Shown: positions 12,333 through 23,722, counted from the first letter of the stretch. The stretch is 64,000 nt of DNA from Warburgia ugandensis (GCA_035236585.1 CP141130.1:78811944-78875943); one strand, 5' to 3'. Numbers and translations: made by a program. Notes: a model not told the origin generated them from the sequence alone.

Positions 12333-14045
12333 GCCCAAGATGGCCTGCAATATATGAGGACGTCTTGGCCAATTGCCAATAAGTTAGGCTTTCCTACCCA
12401 CTTGTTCTATCCCATATTTTCTTCCAAGCTTCTCTTTCCTATCCTATAGTATACCAAATTATGATCTCATTCTATCTCTTATTCACCCTCCTGATCCCAA
12501 CCCTTCTTCTTAATCCTCTAAATTCTAATTTTCTTTTATCGTAAGTTGACTTTCTTGAGCCTTCGATGTTCTTAGATTCTCATCTCCTCTGTTACTTGGT
12601 CTTAAATTTTTCAAAAGGACAATCTTTTAGCTATTTTAAAGACTTGAAGCTTGGGCCAAAGGTAGCCATACTTGTCTATAATAGATAGGCTAACTCGTTT
12701 TTGTAGTCAATTCTTTAATATATATACTTAGTCTAAAATCCATATCCTATGAATTTCTTACATTTAGTACAGCTGTCTACTGATGGCTGAGGACACAATC
12801 CCGACGTATCACCCCAAAGGGGACAAAAGAATAGACTTCAAGGTAAAGTGGTGAGAAGAGACCAATTGTAATTTCAAGGAATGCTAATTTCGGTTGGAAA
12901 CTCATATCCAAGTCAACACTAGACACGTATTGGTTTTTCCCATGGCAAAAGATTCTCAAGATGTATTCTTTGGTTTTTTAAGTGGCAAAAGATTCTCAAG
13001 ATGGATTATTTTTTTCCTTTAAAGATCAAATTTAGAAGGAAAAAATTGTTTAAGTGGCAATTGACTTGTTAACGTGGATTGGACACGCTATTTCCTATAA
13101 TTTTTTTATAAAAGAAATATTTCTTCTTCGCTTCTTCGATGACTAGCACGTTCACATCATAACCACGAGTTTGAGTATCTCACAAACCAAAAGTCATGAT
13201 GATTAGAAGGTTATGGTATTCTAGAAGCCGTGTGTTTTGCCGTTGAATTGGTAGTATTAGTTTCTAACCGTCTCTTTCCATTGATCAAAGGTAGATCTTC
13301 TCAGACCCTAGAATCATTCAATCTTGCAGTTTTTTTTTTCTTTTGTACTGTAAGACATCTAAAATAGGACCAATCTCTCCCTCCCTCCCTCTGAAGAAAC
13401 CGGCTTCGACTCTTTTTCTCTTTTCTTTAAAATTATTTTTATTAAATTTTTTAAGAAAAATTATAAAAAGAATAAAATTATAAAATATAGCTTGAAGGAC
13501 CCAAAACTAACATCAATCGACAAATGGACTAACGGCTAGTAAATTTTTTATTAATTAGTTCAAGGACAAAACTGCCAAAATAATAATTTAGGAGTTAAAA
13601 TATTTTAAAAATGATCATTTAGAGAGATCACTATGCTTTTGTCTAAGAATATAGAAAAAGCATGTAAAAAAAGAATGCAACCTAGTTAGAGCCCTCCTTT
13701 GGATGGTTGAATTCGTTTATCATGTTTGGACTGCCTTCAATTAGCTGCATATGAAATTTCATGGCCATTGGATGATTTGAGCCATATATTTTTATTTTTA
13801 AATCATGTTCATTAAATTTTTAACACAGAAAGCTAGTAACTAAAAGCCTCCAATAACCATGTATTTTCAGACGCAGAATAAGGCAACCTAAACACGATCG
13901 ACAGTTCAGATCATTGCATCCACTTTGGCTTCCTTGTCCACTGTGGGCTTGAAGACCACAAAAAAAAAAAAACATATAACCATAATGCCATTTCGTCAGT
14001 CGCTACAAAATTCCATATCATGTCTTAAGAAAGTAATGCTAGTAT
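12333..14045. other. Intergenic DNA, nothing assigned
   Basis: No coding or structural RNA feature is recognised. A short direct repeat (GTGGCAAAAGATTCTCAAGATG-like, about 12,942-13,005) and A-rich or T-rich tracts are present. Confidence 0.35.
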
Positions 14046-14049
14046 AGAA

Positions 14050-14315
14050 GGCGACCCAACAACAGTGCAACTCTTCCACCTTTTCATGTCAGTATTGATC
14101 CAAGCCATTCATTTGACTCCTCAAACTTTGGAGATCCACTATTAAAAAATTGAAGGCAAAAGAACGCTCCTGGCATTGAGAAAAGGTACATTACTTAGAT
14201 AGGGATGATCAAAAGAGTTACATTGAACCAACTAAAATACAATTTGTTGAATGTTATTAACTTTATTTAAGAATAAATTTTAGGCCATGAAATATGCGAA
14301 GTGAAAGCGCAAGGA
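14050..14315 (+). repeat. Promoter-proximal duplicated segment, copy 1
   Basis: This stretch aligns colinearly, with many substitutions and small indels, to 16,825-17,123. Shared landmarks are CCAAC.ACAGT, then TTTGAC.C..CTAACTTTGGA-like text, then AACTAAAATACAA, then GAAT.AATTTT..GCCAT. In both copies a CCTATTA(T/A)A element follows. The other copy lies directly upstream of the P450 relic. Confidence 0.6.
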
Positions 14316-14351
14316 TTAACCCGTTCGTGGGTGTTGTCCATACCAGCATTG

Positions 14352-14363
14352 CCTATTATAAAT
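14352..14363 (+). promoter_or_regulatory. TATA-like element
   Basis: CCTATTATAAAT is a good plant TATA context, 74 bp upstream of the ATG at 14,438. Its counterpart beside the second duplicated copy is CCTATTAATACA at 17,284-17,295. The assignment is by motif and position only. Confidence 0.4.
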
Positions 14364-14437
14364 CCAGCAGGCCGTTTGAAAAAGGAACCGGGCCCTTCGA
14401 CATGCTTGATAAAAATAATTGTGCCAAGAAGTCTACT

Positions 14438-14512
14438 ATGTCCCCAACGTTTGTGACATGGACACTCTTCTTGCTATGTGTATTGCTGGGGGTCCCATCA
14501 AATGGGCACTAA
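14438..14512 (+). CDS. Short signal-peptide-like ORF, possible 5' gene remnant
   Basis: From the ATG at 14,438 the frame gives a 24-residue peptide beginning MSPTFVTWTLFLLCVLLGV and then stops. It looks like an N-terminal secretion or membrane-anchor segment: a short polar start, a 12-residue hydrophobic core, then a small-residue end. The frame is also open further upstream, to 14,294. A TATA-like element lies at 14,352. No downstream exon or domain is recognised. It could be the first codons of a deleted gene, or chance. I do not name a family. Confidence 0.25.
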   Translation: MSPTFVTWTLFLLCVLLGVPSNGH

Positions 14513-14514
14513 AA

Positions 14515-16550
14515 TCTGTCGATTGATCGTTCTATAATCCTATCCTGCTTTTCTACATGCTTGATAAAGAAAAAGATCTAAAGATAATTATACTCCTGAT
14601 AATTTAGTAGTATATCTCTATCTTTTATGCTCCCAACCACCTTACTCTAAGACAATAGAGTAATTCTAAAAAACACATCCAGGATCATCTGTCTATTTTT
14701 TTTTTTGGCGAATGTAAAATTCATTAATCAAGAGAGAACATGACATAAAATGGACTCTACGCAAAATAAACTAAGACATTTTCTAAGATGCCTAGACCTT
14801 AATTATCATATCTAAGTACACTTAATATGCGAACAGAGGAACATAGAATCATAACTTATTAGTTTTAGATTTAGAGGCCTTGGTGGTTAATGCTTCCTCT
14901 ATATCATTAGCCTCACGTTACATTTGTTTAAAAGAAATTCTAAAAACCCTACTTAGTATTTGAGAACATCTAACATTATATATTTGATAAATATAAAACT
15001 TTGCCAAAGACGATTTTACATTTAATTTTAATGATATTTGAATTTATTTGCCGTCTCAATCTTCCGTCTCTCCTACCGAATAACAAGAATACCGTAAATT
15101 ATTATAGTCCATGTACTTGCCTATTTTCTATTGATCCGATGGGCCCTTTAGTTCCTAAGGCTATTTTATCTGCACTTGAATAACTTCACCTTCTATATTT
15201 TAAAGCTAAAAATTTTAGGGAAAGTAGAAAATTTCTAAAAATAAGGAAAAGTTATGGATCTATAATACTATGTGATTTTAGTATCTTTATGTGGGTATTT
15301 GTTAGAATTGCAATTATTAAAGTTTTTGGTTTATTGAAAAAACAATAATAAAAAAAAAAACTATCTAAAAAAAATAAACATATGATTACCTAATTATTCT
15401 AGGACTTTGATCCCTTGCCTCCAACTAGACGGTCATGAAAGAAAACTTTTAAAGTTTTCATTCAGAGAGAAAACCAGTACACAGAAAATACTTAGACGTT
15501 GGATGGTGGATGAGATTTTATCCATCACATTCATTACACGGCCCGCAATGTTAACAGTTTAGACTATTTTAAGTAGTGGATCCCACATTTTAACCAGCAT
15601 TATTTCCAACTAATAAGTTGCAGCCAATGTACAATGATCTAACTATTTAAACATCCAACCATTGATTCGAACCATATAATTGGAGCTGATAGGTATAGAT
15701 CAATTATAGATAAAACCTCCCTTTAAAGGCAAAAAATCAAATACTAATAATGTTAAGCGTCTATATTTAGGAGAATGTTTTAAGTACTGTACTCATAAGT
15801 TGTTTTAAGTACTATACTCATAAGTTCTTTGATTGTATTAATAAGGAAAAGCATAAAAGTAAAGAACACGTATTGCATGTGAAATGTTGGACCTCTTACT
15901 TATACAAATCTCAAACACTACTTATATTTTTAGGTTTCAAAAAGAATAAATCAGAGTAACAAAGGCAACATAAAAGTGAAGAAGTTTTGCTCTTTGTAGG
16001 AAAAGATGTACTATCTTCAAACATTCCCAAGAAACCATTTTAACATGAAATTAGTACAACTTAAATACTGATAATTGTTCTAAAAAAATTTCCAACACTG
16101 ATCTTAACTCTATGAATGATTTATATTTTTTAACTATTTCATTCTAAATTTGATAATCCTATATAGAGTAATATACACACATATAGCTCGAACCCTAGTT
16201 ATACAATCATATTTAAGAAACAAAAAAAGTGAAAAGACAAAAAGTCTAAACAAAAAAAATTAAGAAAGTTGGGGAAGTAATTTCAAAAATAGAAAGACTC
16301 GTGTGAATTTTAGGCTACTCCAAGGAGAATAAATTTTAGGCTTCTTTCATAAAAACATATGGACAGTGCATGGAAGATGTAAACCATTTATGATATAGGC
16401 ACTATCTCGAACAAGTTGCATAAAGAAAAAAGAAAATATATGAACATTAATTAATCTTAAAATATATTGCTCTAAGTTGTGAAACTATAACTATTGCTCT
16501 AAGCTGTTAAAATCATCCAGTGATCACGATTTTTGTGTAGCCTATTCAAG

Positions 16551-16585
<35 letters not shown>

Positions 16586-16820
16586 GTGTGTGAATGGCTT
16601 AGATTACCCAAAAATATGCTTTAGTGATGGAACACTCCTTTATTCTTCTTATAGTAGCTTACATGTATACGAACCCAAATAAAAATATGAAATAAATTAT
16701 CAGATCCGTGCTATCTGTGTGGGCCTCAAGATTGTTCTATATTTATAATCTTATGTGGTATTTATACGTTTAGGATGATTTAAGAAAGCAAAAAATTTAG
16801 TATATGTTATAAATTTCGCA
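14515..16820. other. AT-rich intergenic DNA
   Basis: No gene is recognised. It contains a 25-bp direct tandem repeat (TGTTTTAAGTACT.TACTCAT, about 15,777-15,826) and an (AT)n run at about 16,554-16,581. A 60-codon ORF at 15,001-15,183 has no supporting signal. No exon 1 of the downstream P450 is found here. Confidence 0.4.
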
Positions 16821-16824
16821 AAGC

Positions 16825-17123
16825 ACTACCCCAACGACAGTCAAGTGCCTTCACTTTTTATTGTAGGCCTTACATACCAGTGGTCTAAGTTGTTTATTTG
16901 ACACTACTAACTTTGGATTCCTTATGGCTCAAAATTCATTTCAAATTAAGAAAATCATTAGCATCCAAAAGTGGTGCTTTCCTCTTGCTAGACACATTTG
17001 CTTAAAAGCTCTCTAGAAGCAACATTCGTATTTAATGAACTAAAATACAAATTTTCAATGCTAATAACATTTTTTTGGAATGAATTTTGAGCCATAAGAC
17101 ATCCAAAGTTAGCCGCGTCAGAT
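16825..17123 (+). repeat. Promoter-proximal duplicated segment, copy 2
   Basis: This is the partner of 14,050-14,315 in the same orientation, about 2.8 kb apart. About 160 bp of extra DNA separates this copy from its CCTATTAATACA element (17,284-17,295). About 230 bp further on the P450 exon 2 begins. The simplest reading is two diverged tandem upstream regions from an ancestral gene duplication. Confidence 0.6.
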
Positions 17124-17521
17124 GAACCACTTGGGTCACTGATATATGGAGTCCACCGTGAAGAAGTGGAGGCACTTCATCGTTGATAAGGTGCTGTCGA
17201 GCTTTTTACTGGCATTCCTTTAGGTATTACGCCATTTTAAGTCACGGCCATATTGTGAATGGCAGGAACTTCTAAAAGGCCGGCCTATTAATACACCTTG
17301 CGAGACATACACTAGTGGTCTCGAGAGAGGAGACCATCACATAATTTCTCCACTAGTAAACTTCTTCAACAAGATAATAGATAACATGCCAGCTAGAATG
17401 GGACACCACTCAAGATTCAGTTCAAATTTGCCTTCGGTCTTTAAGAAGGGTCTGCGCTTGTTTGACCTACTTGTTGCTTATCTTCATATCTTGAACTGCT
17501 TTTTCTGGTCTTCATTACTAG

Positions 17522-18149
17522 GATGTTTTGTTTGGTGGGACCGACACAACATCAACAACATTGGAGTGGGCGATGGCTGAAATCCTCCACCATCCTGACG
17601 TCATGATGAAAATCCAACAGGAATTAGATGAGGTAATGGGACCAGAAAATATGGTGGAAGAGTCTCATCTGCCTAGTTTACCTTATCTGGATGCAGCACT
17701 GAAGGAAAGTCAACGACTGCATCGTCTGGTTCCACTTCTAGCCCCGTACAAAACAAATGAATCATGTGTTGTTGGTGGGTATTTGATCCCCAAAGACAGC
17801 ACAGTCTTTGTGAACGTGTGGGCAATACAAAGGGATCCCAGGAACTGGAAAGACCCCTTAAGAGTTCTGCCCTGAGAGGTTCTTGGATGAATCTAAGAAA
17901 TGGGATTTGAGAGGCAAGGATTGCCGCTACCTCCCTTTTGGCACAGGCCGGAGGGTATGTGCCGGGATCCCTATGGCCGAAAGACTTCTCAAATTGGCAG
18001 TTGCTTCTCTCATACATTCGTTCAATTGGCGCTTGCCGGACGGTACCAAGCCCGACGTTTCCGAAAGGTTCCAACTTGTTTTGAAGAAGGCAGAACCATT
18101 TGTTGCAATCCCAACCCCACGATTATCCAACCCGAAACTGCATCAGTGA
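17522..18149 (+). pseudogene. Cytochrome P450 exon 2 relic, CYP706-like
   Basis: The segment encodes the C-terminal 40% of a plant A-type P450, a haem-thiolate monooxygenase normally anchored in the ER. It opens after a splice-acceptor AG (17,520-17,521) with DVLFGGTDTTSTTLEWAMAE, the I-helix oxygen-binding motif. ExxR follows as KESQRLH, then PERF (17,871-17,882), then the haem loop FGTGRRVCAG (17,937-17,966; Cys codon 17,958-17,960), and it ends VAIPTPRL..., 17 codons later at a TGA. The wording, especially GGTDTTST.EWAMAE and MAEESHLP-like text, is closest in my recollection to CYP706; CYP76 is the alternative. One extra A at 17,860-17,861 shifts the frame just before PERF and creates an early stop. 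Exon 1 (about 300 codons, with the membrane anchor and helix C) is absent upstream in this window. A conserved Leu/Thr pair in the K helix is replaced by Ser-Gln. It is non-functional as it stands. Confidence 0.88.
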
Positions 18150-18334
18150 CATGGTCTCTGGTAGAAAAGCTTGCTTCAAGAACGTCAATCGGCGTCCCAC
18201 TGCAGTTTAGTTACTATCCTCATTCACCACATGCCACTGAAGTCCCTTAGTCCTTTTGCCTTAGAATGGCTTTGAGATGAAACGTTGTTTGTGTTTTTTC
18301 TTTTTCTGGGGTTTTACGCCGTTTGGGCGGAACC

Positions 18335-18340
18335 AATAAA
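18335..18340 (+). terminator. Polyadenylation signal of the P450 relic
   Basis: AATAAA lies 186 bp after the P450 stop codon in a T-rich region, as expected for a plant 3' UTR. This suggests that the 3' end derives from a real gene and not a processed fragment. Confidence 0.4.
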
Positions 18341-18344
18341 GAAC

Positions 18345-19426
18345 ATGTTTGGGATGTTTTATAAATCTAGATCTCATCTCGAAATTACTGGCTGCACGTC
18401 GTGTAGCGGTGTTAGCGTCATATTTTTCCTTTTGAACCCAGTTATTATATTTTTTAGTAATTTAAGGTATTTATTGTATTTGTTCTTCGGCAAGATAGAA
18501 CAGAGGAATACCAAAAATCTCATCCAACGAATAGCTCTAAGGTGGGCTTAAAATATAGGGTTAACAAAAACTACCTTCTAGCCTCCACATTTTCGATGAA
18601 AGAACCCATGCCAGAGGTGCCCATTGGATGAGATCTTTGGTACCCTCCATTTTGTGGAAGGGCAAGTCCAATAAACGACTTGGATTATCGAAAAAATATA
18701 AAAAGTAAGCTCAAAAGAAAAAATTTGACACTACACACAGCTACGCTGAAGCGTAGCCAACGGTTCCCTCGTCTCTCTAAACTCTAACTAATGTTTCGGT
18801 CTAAATTCATAAGTCATAGATCTGCTCTATTATTGTACTTTATTAGTGTTCCTCGTACATAAATCATCTTTCATTGTGTTATTCATGTTTACTAATAAAA
18901 ATTTTACAAATGCTTTTCTACACAAATTGCTTCTCCCTTTACTATCATTAAATAATGTTCTGGAAAAAAAAAAAGAAGTCAGTGCTCTGATACCATTTCA
19001 GAATGAAGGAAAAAGATTTGATCTAAATCATCTCGCTTGCCCAGTCAGTTTGTGAATCTATTTGAAAACCAAGGTGATGCAACACGGAACCAACACATAT
19101 AATATGCAATTTTTGGTTAATTATTTTCTTTTACTTATTTCTACTGAGTATTACATATTTTTTTCATTTTGTTTTGCAAATATCTAATCTACAATTTCTA
19201 ATTAAAATATTTATTTGTTCAATTAATATGCTCTGATTTGATTTTGGTTAGATACGTATCAAGACGTGAATGTCTAAATACATTATCAACAACTTTGGTT
19301 ATGAGTGTTTCTTTTGATCAAAGTCATTTGATAACAAGATATATTATCTAGGCCCACAAGTATCAACCTGGAGCACGACCGGCACACAAGATCATTTTGT
19401 GGCATTTTTAAAAATATGTGGCTAGA
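18345..19426. other. Intergenic DNA with possible CACTA-like terminus
   Basis: No gene is supported. At 18,729 CACTACACACAG is followed by a perfect 8-bp stem with a 2-nt loop (GCTACGCT GA AGCGTAGC, 18,740-18,757). That layout resembles a CACTA-type terminus with subterminal palindromes, but no matching opposite end was found. Confidence 0.3.
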
Positions 19427-19431
19427 GCACT

Positions 19432-20655
19432 TGTGACACCCCGAGTTTTTCTAATATTTTAATATACTAATAAATGTTGTAATAATAAATATAATAGGGA
19501 TCCTTCTTCTAAAAAAGTTTTATTTACTAAATATATCAAAACATTCTTTTTCATAGCCTCGGTTGTCATATGATTCCCAAAAACATAATCAAAACGATTG
19601 CAAGAGTAATATACATATGTCACAAGAAATTTAAACCAAATCCAACGTCAAATCTAAATCAAAACCAAAGGCACCTTCATTGTAAACAAATAGTGTCAAG
19701 AAAACATAATAGCATGTCCCTAAGGTCTATCCATCATAACATTCCACCATATTTAGTGATATGTCCACAGAATATAAGTATCATAAATGTATAGTCCATA
19801 AAGGTGAACTTGAAATAAAATCTATTTAACCACTCACATCAAACTATCTGTCAGAAAAAGCTATGGATGGTCATCAATGTTATCATTGTTCTTCCACACT
19901 TTTGTCTTTCCTACTGTCGCACTCAGTGTCTGAGGCATTGCAAAACAAAATAATGCCTTAATAAGCTATTGCTTATGTAAGGACATAGACATTTAATGTA
20001 ATGATATTATAGCATAAAAGGAATAACTGAATAATAAGAACTAATATGAGCATAAATCACAATATTCATAAAATACAAATGCCATGAATCATGTTAATAC
20101 AAGGAATAAGATATTATGAGCGATAAAACATGGAACTCATGGATATAAAGCATGATCTAATAAAATCTCAAATAAATATAATGTCAACAGGCTGGGCACC
20201 CAAAATATGTAGGTCCCACAAGTATCCCATACACTCGTACAACAAGTCATGAGTACTCATACCAAGCCTCTGGGTGTCGTCACACCTAGGCTCAAAATGA
20301 TATATCAATTCTCATCATGCATACATACAAAACAAGAATATGGATTGTCATCTTGCAATGATAGCCATGCTCTCGGATCTACTGACTGTCGCTCCCCATC
20401 GACACCGTAACGAGAGACTCGTGGTTCATCCACATAGGTGGGACCGAATCATTAGTGTGGATTACCAATGATACCAACCTCTATCGAGTTCCATCTATGA
20501 GCAGGTATCTATCATCCCATAATTTCAGAGGATGGGTGGCTGGCTGGCTGGCTGGCCCAAATCCCTCCTAACATGACATCCACCGGGTGAAAGGACCTGT
20601 CATAAATCACAAAACACGAAAATCACATATCTCATAAAACTAAGAGCAATTGTGG
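19432..20655 (-). repeat. Truncated 3' LTR of the Gypsy element
   Basis: It aligns along its length to 23,723-24,946, starting TGTGACACCCCGAGTTTTTC against AGTGACACCTCAGGTTTTTC and sharing long near-identical runs such as AAAAAAGTTTTATTTACTAA. Similarity stops at about 20,655, so roughly 350 bp corresponding to the LTR's own 5' part is lost. Confidence 0.9.
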
Positions 20656-21500
20656 TCAGTGAACACCTCAAACTTCTTGCCATATAAATAATGTTTACAG
20701 GACCTTAATGCAAATATCACTGTTGCTAACTCCAAATCATGGGTTGGGTAATTCACTTCATGTGTCTTTAGCTATTAAGACGCATAGGCGATCACCTTCC
20801 CATGCTACATCAATACCTCTCGTGGGCCCTTACCTGAAGCATCATAATAGACCACATAACCACCAGAACATGAGAGTAAGGCCAACACTGGTGCATTAGT
20901 AAGCCTCTTCTTGAGCTCTTTGAAGCTCTCCTCACAACCATCGGTCCAAACAAACTTGGTGTCTTTCCTGGTCAAGGTAGTCAAAGGCAATGCAATCCTC
21001 GAGAACCTTTTCAATGAACTAATGATAGTACCTTGCCAAACTAAAAAAGCTATGTATCTCGGTCACTATCATAAGCCTCTCCTAGTGTAACACTGCCTCC
21101 ACCTTGGCTAGCTCTACAGCCACTCCATCTTTTGACACCACATGGCCTAAGAATTGCACCTATTCTAACCAAAAATCATATTTGCTAAACTTAGCAAACA
21201 AACGATGGCAATGAAGGGTATCCAGCATCACGTGTAGGTGTTCCCTGTGTATCTCGCGACTGGGAGAGTAGATCAGGATGTCATCCACAAAAATAATAAC
21301 AAGCTTATCTAGATAAGCTAGAAAGACCCGATTCATCAGGTCCATAAATACTGCTAATGCATTAGTTAGCCCAAAAGGCATCACTAGAAACTTGTAGTGA
21401 CCATAATGAGTCCTAAAGGCAGTCTTAAAGATATCCTCCTCTCTGATACTCAATTGATGATAACTTGCTCTCAAATCTATCTTTGAGAACACTTGCACTT
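20656..21500 (-). pseudogene. Gypsy reverse transcriptase and partial RNase H
   Basis: Reading right to left, RT shows [18 protein letters not shown], then MPFGLTNA and FVDDILIYS (the catalytic YVDD box with Phe for Tyr). After the connection, RNase H shows [28 protein letters not shown] and finally KKFEVFTD, at which point the LTR begins. The RNase H C-terminus is therefore missing. Upstream RT text with [15 protein letters not shown] and CIDY followed by a stop continues to about 21,700. In-frame stops replace expected Arg codons. Confidence 0.92.
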
Positions 21501-21900
21501 ATTAGAGTTGGTAGAAAAATCATCAGTACAAGGCAATAGATATTAGTTCTTCACCGTGACATTGTTCAGCAACTAATAGTCTATACACAGTCTCAACGAC
21601 TTGTCTTTCTTCTTAACAAAAAGAACCGGTGCTCCCCATGGAGATCCACTAAGCTTAATGAAACCCTTGTCAAGCAACTCCTATAACTGGACCTTGAGCT
21701 CTCTCTGCTCAGCTAAAGCCATCCTATATGGTACCTTAAAGATGGGCGATGTACCTGGCACTAAATCAATGGTAAAATCAATCTCTTTACTCAACGAAAA
21801 TCTTGGTAACTCCTCAGGAAAGACATCTACGAACTCTTGCACAACATCAATACCCTCAATCTAAGGTTGCCTACTATCCTCTACAGTCACATAAGCAAGG
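21501..21900 (-). pseudogene. Gypsy RT N-terminal part, with stops
   Basis: The minus strand carries [35 protein letters not shown], a stop, then LLNNVTVKN and another stop. These are the palm-domain first blocks of a Gypsy RT; the two stops sit where Arg is usual in this block. It belongs to the same pol frame as the following RT segment. Confidence 0.85.
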
Positions 21901-22124
21901 AATGCTCCGTACCCTCGTGTATAATACTGTGCCGCCCTCATAGCAGAGATGATACATGCACTAAACATGCTCTTTCTACCCTAAAACATAATCACCGATT
22001 GCCTAGGTACATAAAAAATAATCTGCTTCTTCCCTAATATGACATCATAATCGACCATATCTAATAGAATGAGATTTGAGTCCATCCTCACACCTGATAT
22101 CTCTACTGGTATCCCTGGAAGATA

Positions 22125-22343
22125 CTAAGTAGCCTTTACAGTCTCTCCCACTGGTGTCAGAATATCCAACCCAAATGCTAATTTATGCATGCACACAACA
22201 AGGCAAGCTATAAAAGCACATGAAATGAAAGAATGAGTGGACCCTGTGTCAAAAAGGGCCCTGGCATGTCTGTCAAAGACTAGAAGAGTACCTTCAACAA
22301 CTTGATTCAAGGCATGTGTTTGCCCCAATGTGATGGCGAACAC
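22125..22343 (-). pseudogene. Gypsy aspartic protease fragment
   Basis: The frame contains ALFDTGSTHSFIS, the retroviral-type aspartic protease active site (DTG) with the Ty3/Gypsy THSFI continuation. It lies between gag and RT, as expected for the gag-pro-RT order. The catalytic Asp-Thr-Gly is intact, but the surrounding polyprotein is broken. Confidence 0.88.
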
Positions 22344-23591
22344 TCACCCCTGACTACATGGCGTAGTTCCCGTCTCTGTACCAGCCTCAAACTGCTTTTC
22401 CTTTCACTCCTTAGGACACTCTTTAAGAAAATTTCATACCTCCCCATAGCCATAAGACTTGAATGGCTGTCTTTGAAAAGGTGGTTGCTGCTGGGGTAAA
22501 CCTTAGGACACTCTTTAAGAAAATTTCATACCTCCCCATAGCCATAAGACTTGAATGGCTGTCTTTGAAAAGGTGGTTGCTAGTGGGGCAATTGCTGGTG
22601 CTGCTGTCTGTCAGGTCTAATGCATATTTTCCTAAGGTGCCAAGCCTTGCATTTGTCACATTTCTTCTTATCCACGTCTCTTCTAGGCTTAGTATGTTGC
22701 TGATGAACTAGAACTCTCTCTGATTGTACAGCACCAAAAGGTCTCTTGCCCTTACTAGGCTGATACGAGCTTCCTCTATTTCAAATAGAATCCTTCTCAA
22801 GCATGGAGGCCATATCAGCAGCATCCCTTACAATCGTAGGTCATGAAGGAATCACTCGAGTCCTCAGCCAATGTGTCAACCCATCTATAAATCTTTCTGT
22901 GACCTCCTTATCCGAAACAAGAGCATCAGGAGTAAATCTCCTCAGTTTGGTGAATCGATTAAAATACTTCTGAACCGTCATATCCCACTACTCTAGAGTG
23001 GCGAACTCCTTCAATGACTGCAACACATGTAGCAAAAAATACTAATCTTCGAAGGCGACTTAAAGGCCTCCTAGGTAATAGTCTCTATAGAAGGTGAATG
23101 AGTACACTAAAAAGTTTGCCATCAAAAACTTACCTCACCCTTTAGTAGGTAGGTAGCTACTCGAACCTAATCCTCAATGGGAACTTTCATAGCATCAAAT
23201 GTTCTCTCTACCTTAAAAAGCCATATTTTCACCTCCTCAGTGTCACTGTCTCCATAAAAATGTGGTACCATCTTCTAAAATATATCGTTCCAGCAATTTA
23301 TCTGTCTGCTAGAACTCCATGAAGCATCACTCTCAGTAGCCTTAGGTGCGAGTGGTGCCTGTACCTAGTGAGTAAACTATACTGATGAACCTGCTAGGGC
23401 CACTGGAGGCGTCACCATGAGTGTTATGTTCTCAATCTACTTGGAAACCCTAATCTGCTATTGTATAGTGGTATCAATCCTTGTACCACTTTGCTTACCA
23501 AGTCAGCTTCACGATCCCCTTGCCCAGGGAACTCAACAAGAGCGGCAATTGGTGGAGCAGGGGTGGGCCTTGTCCTTCTTTGAGTAGCCAT
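22344..23591 (-). pseudogene. Gypsy gag, broken by stops and a duplication
   Basis: It starts at the ATG at 23,591 with MATQRRTRPTPAPPIAALVE, 111 bp downstream of the primer site. A capsid-type segment (VERTFDAMKVPIED, then a stop, VRVATYLLKGE) lies near 23,150-23,215. A zinc-knuckle-like CDKCKAWHLRKIC is at about 22,625-22,665. Several in-frame stops and a 92-bp tandem duplication (not a multiple of three) disrupt it. Confidence 0.8.
22409..22592. repeat. 92-bp tandem duplication within gag
   Basis: CCTTAGGACACTCTTTAAGA begins at 22,409 and again at 22,501. The two 92-bp units are nearly identical, differing only near the right edge (GCTGCTGGGGTAAA against GCTAGTGGGGCAAT). Because 92 is not divisible by three, the duplication shifts the gag frame. 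Confidence 0.95.
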
Positions 23592-23701
23592 CTGTTAGAA
23601 ATTCAAGTATGATCAAGTGTAAGTTCCTTCCTCTTAGTTTCCCTTCAACGACGATTCATGGGCTGTCATATAAATAAGTGGACCCTTCATTATGATAGAA
23701 T

Positions 23702-23720
23702 AAACTGGGCTTTGATACCA
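23702..23720 (-). other. Primer binding site, initiator tRNA-Met type
   Basis: The minus strand reads TGGTATCAAAGCCCAG next to the 5' LTR, matching the plant tRNA-iMet primer site TGGTATCAGAGC with one mismatch. Two nucleotides separate it from the LTR edge. Confidence 0.85.
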
Positions 23721-23722
23721 AC

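Noticed and set aside
12156-12449. Long Leu-Ser and Arg-Glu repeat ORFs on both strands
   Set aside because: They are translations of the (CT)n microsatellite, open in all frames because of composition.
17673-18074. 133-codon minus-strand ORF
   Set aside because: It is the antisense shadow of the P450 exon.
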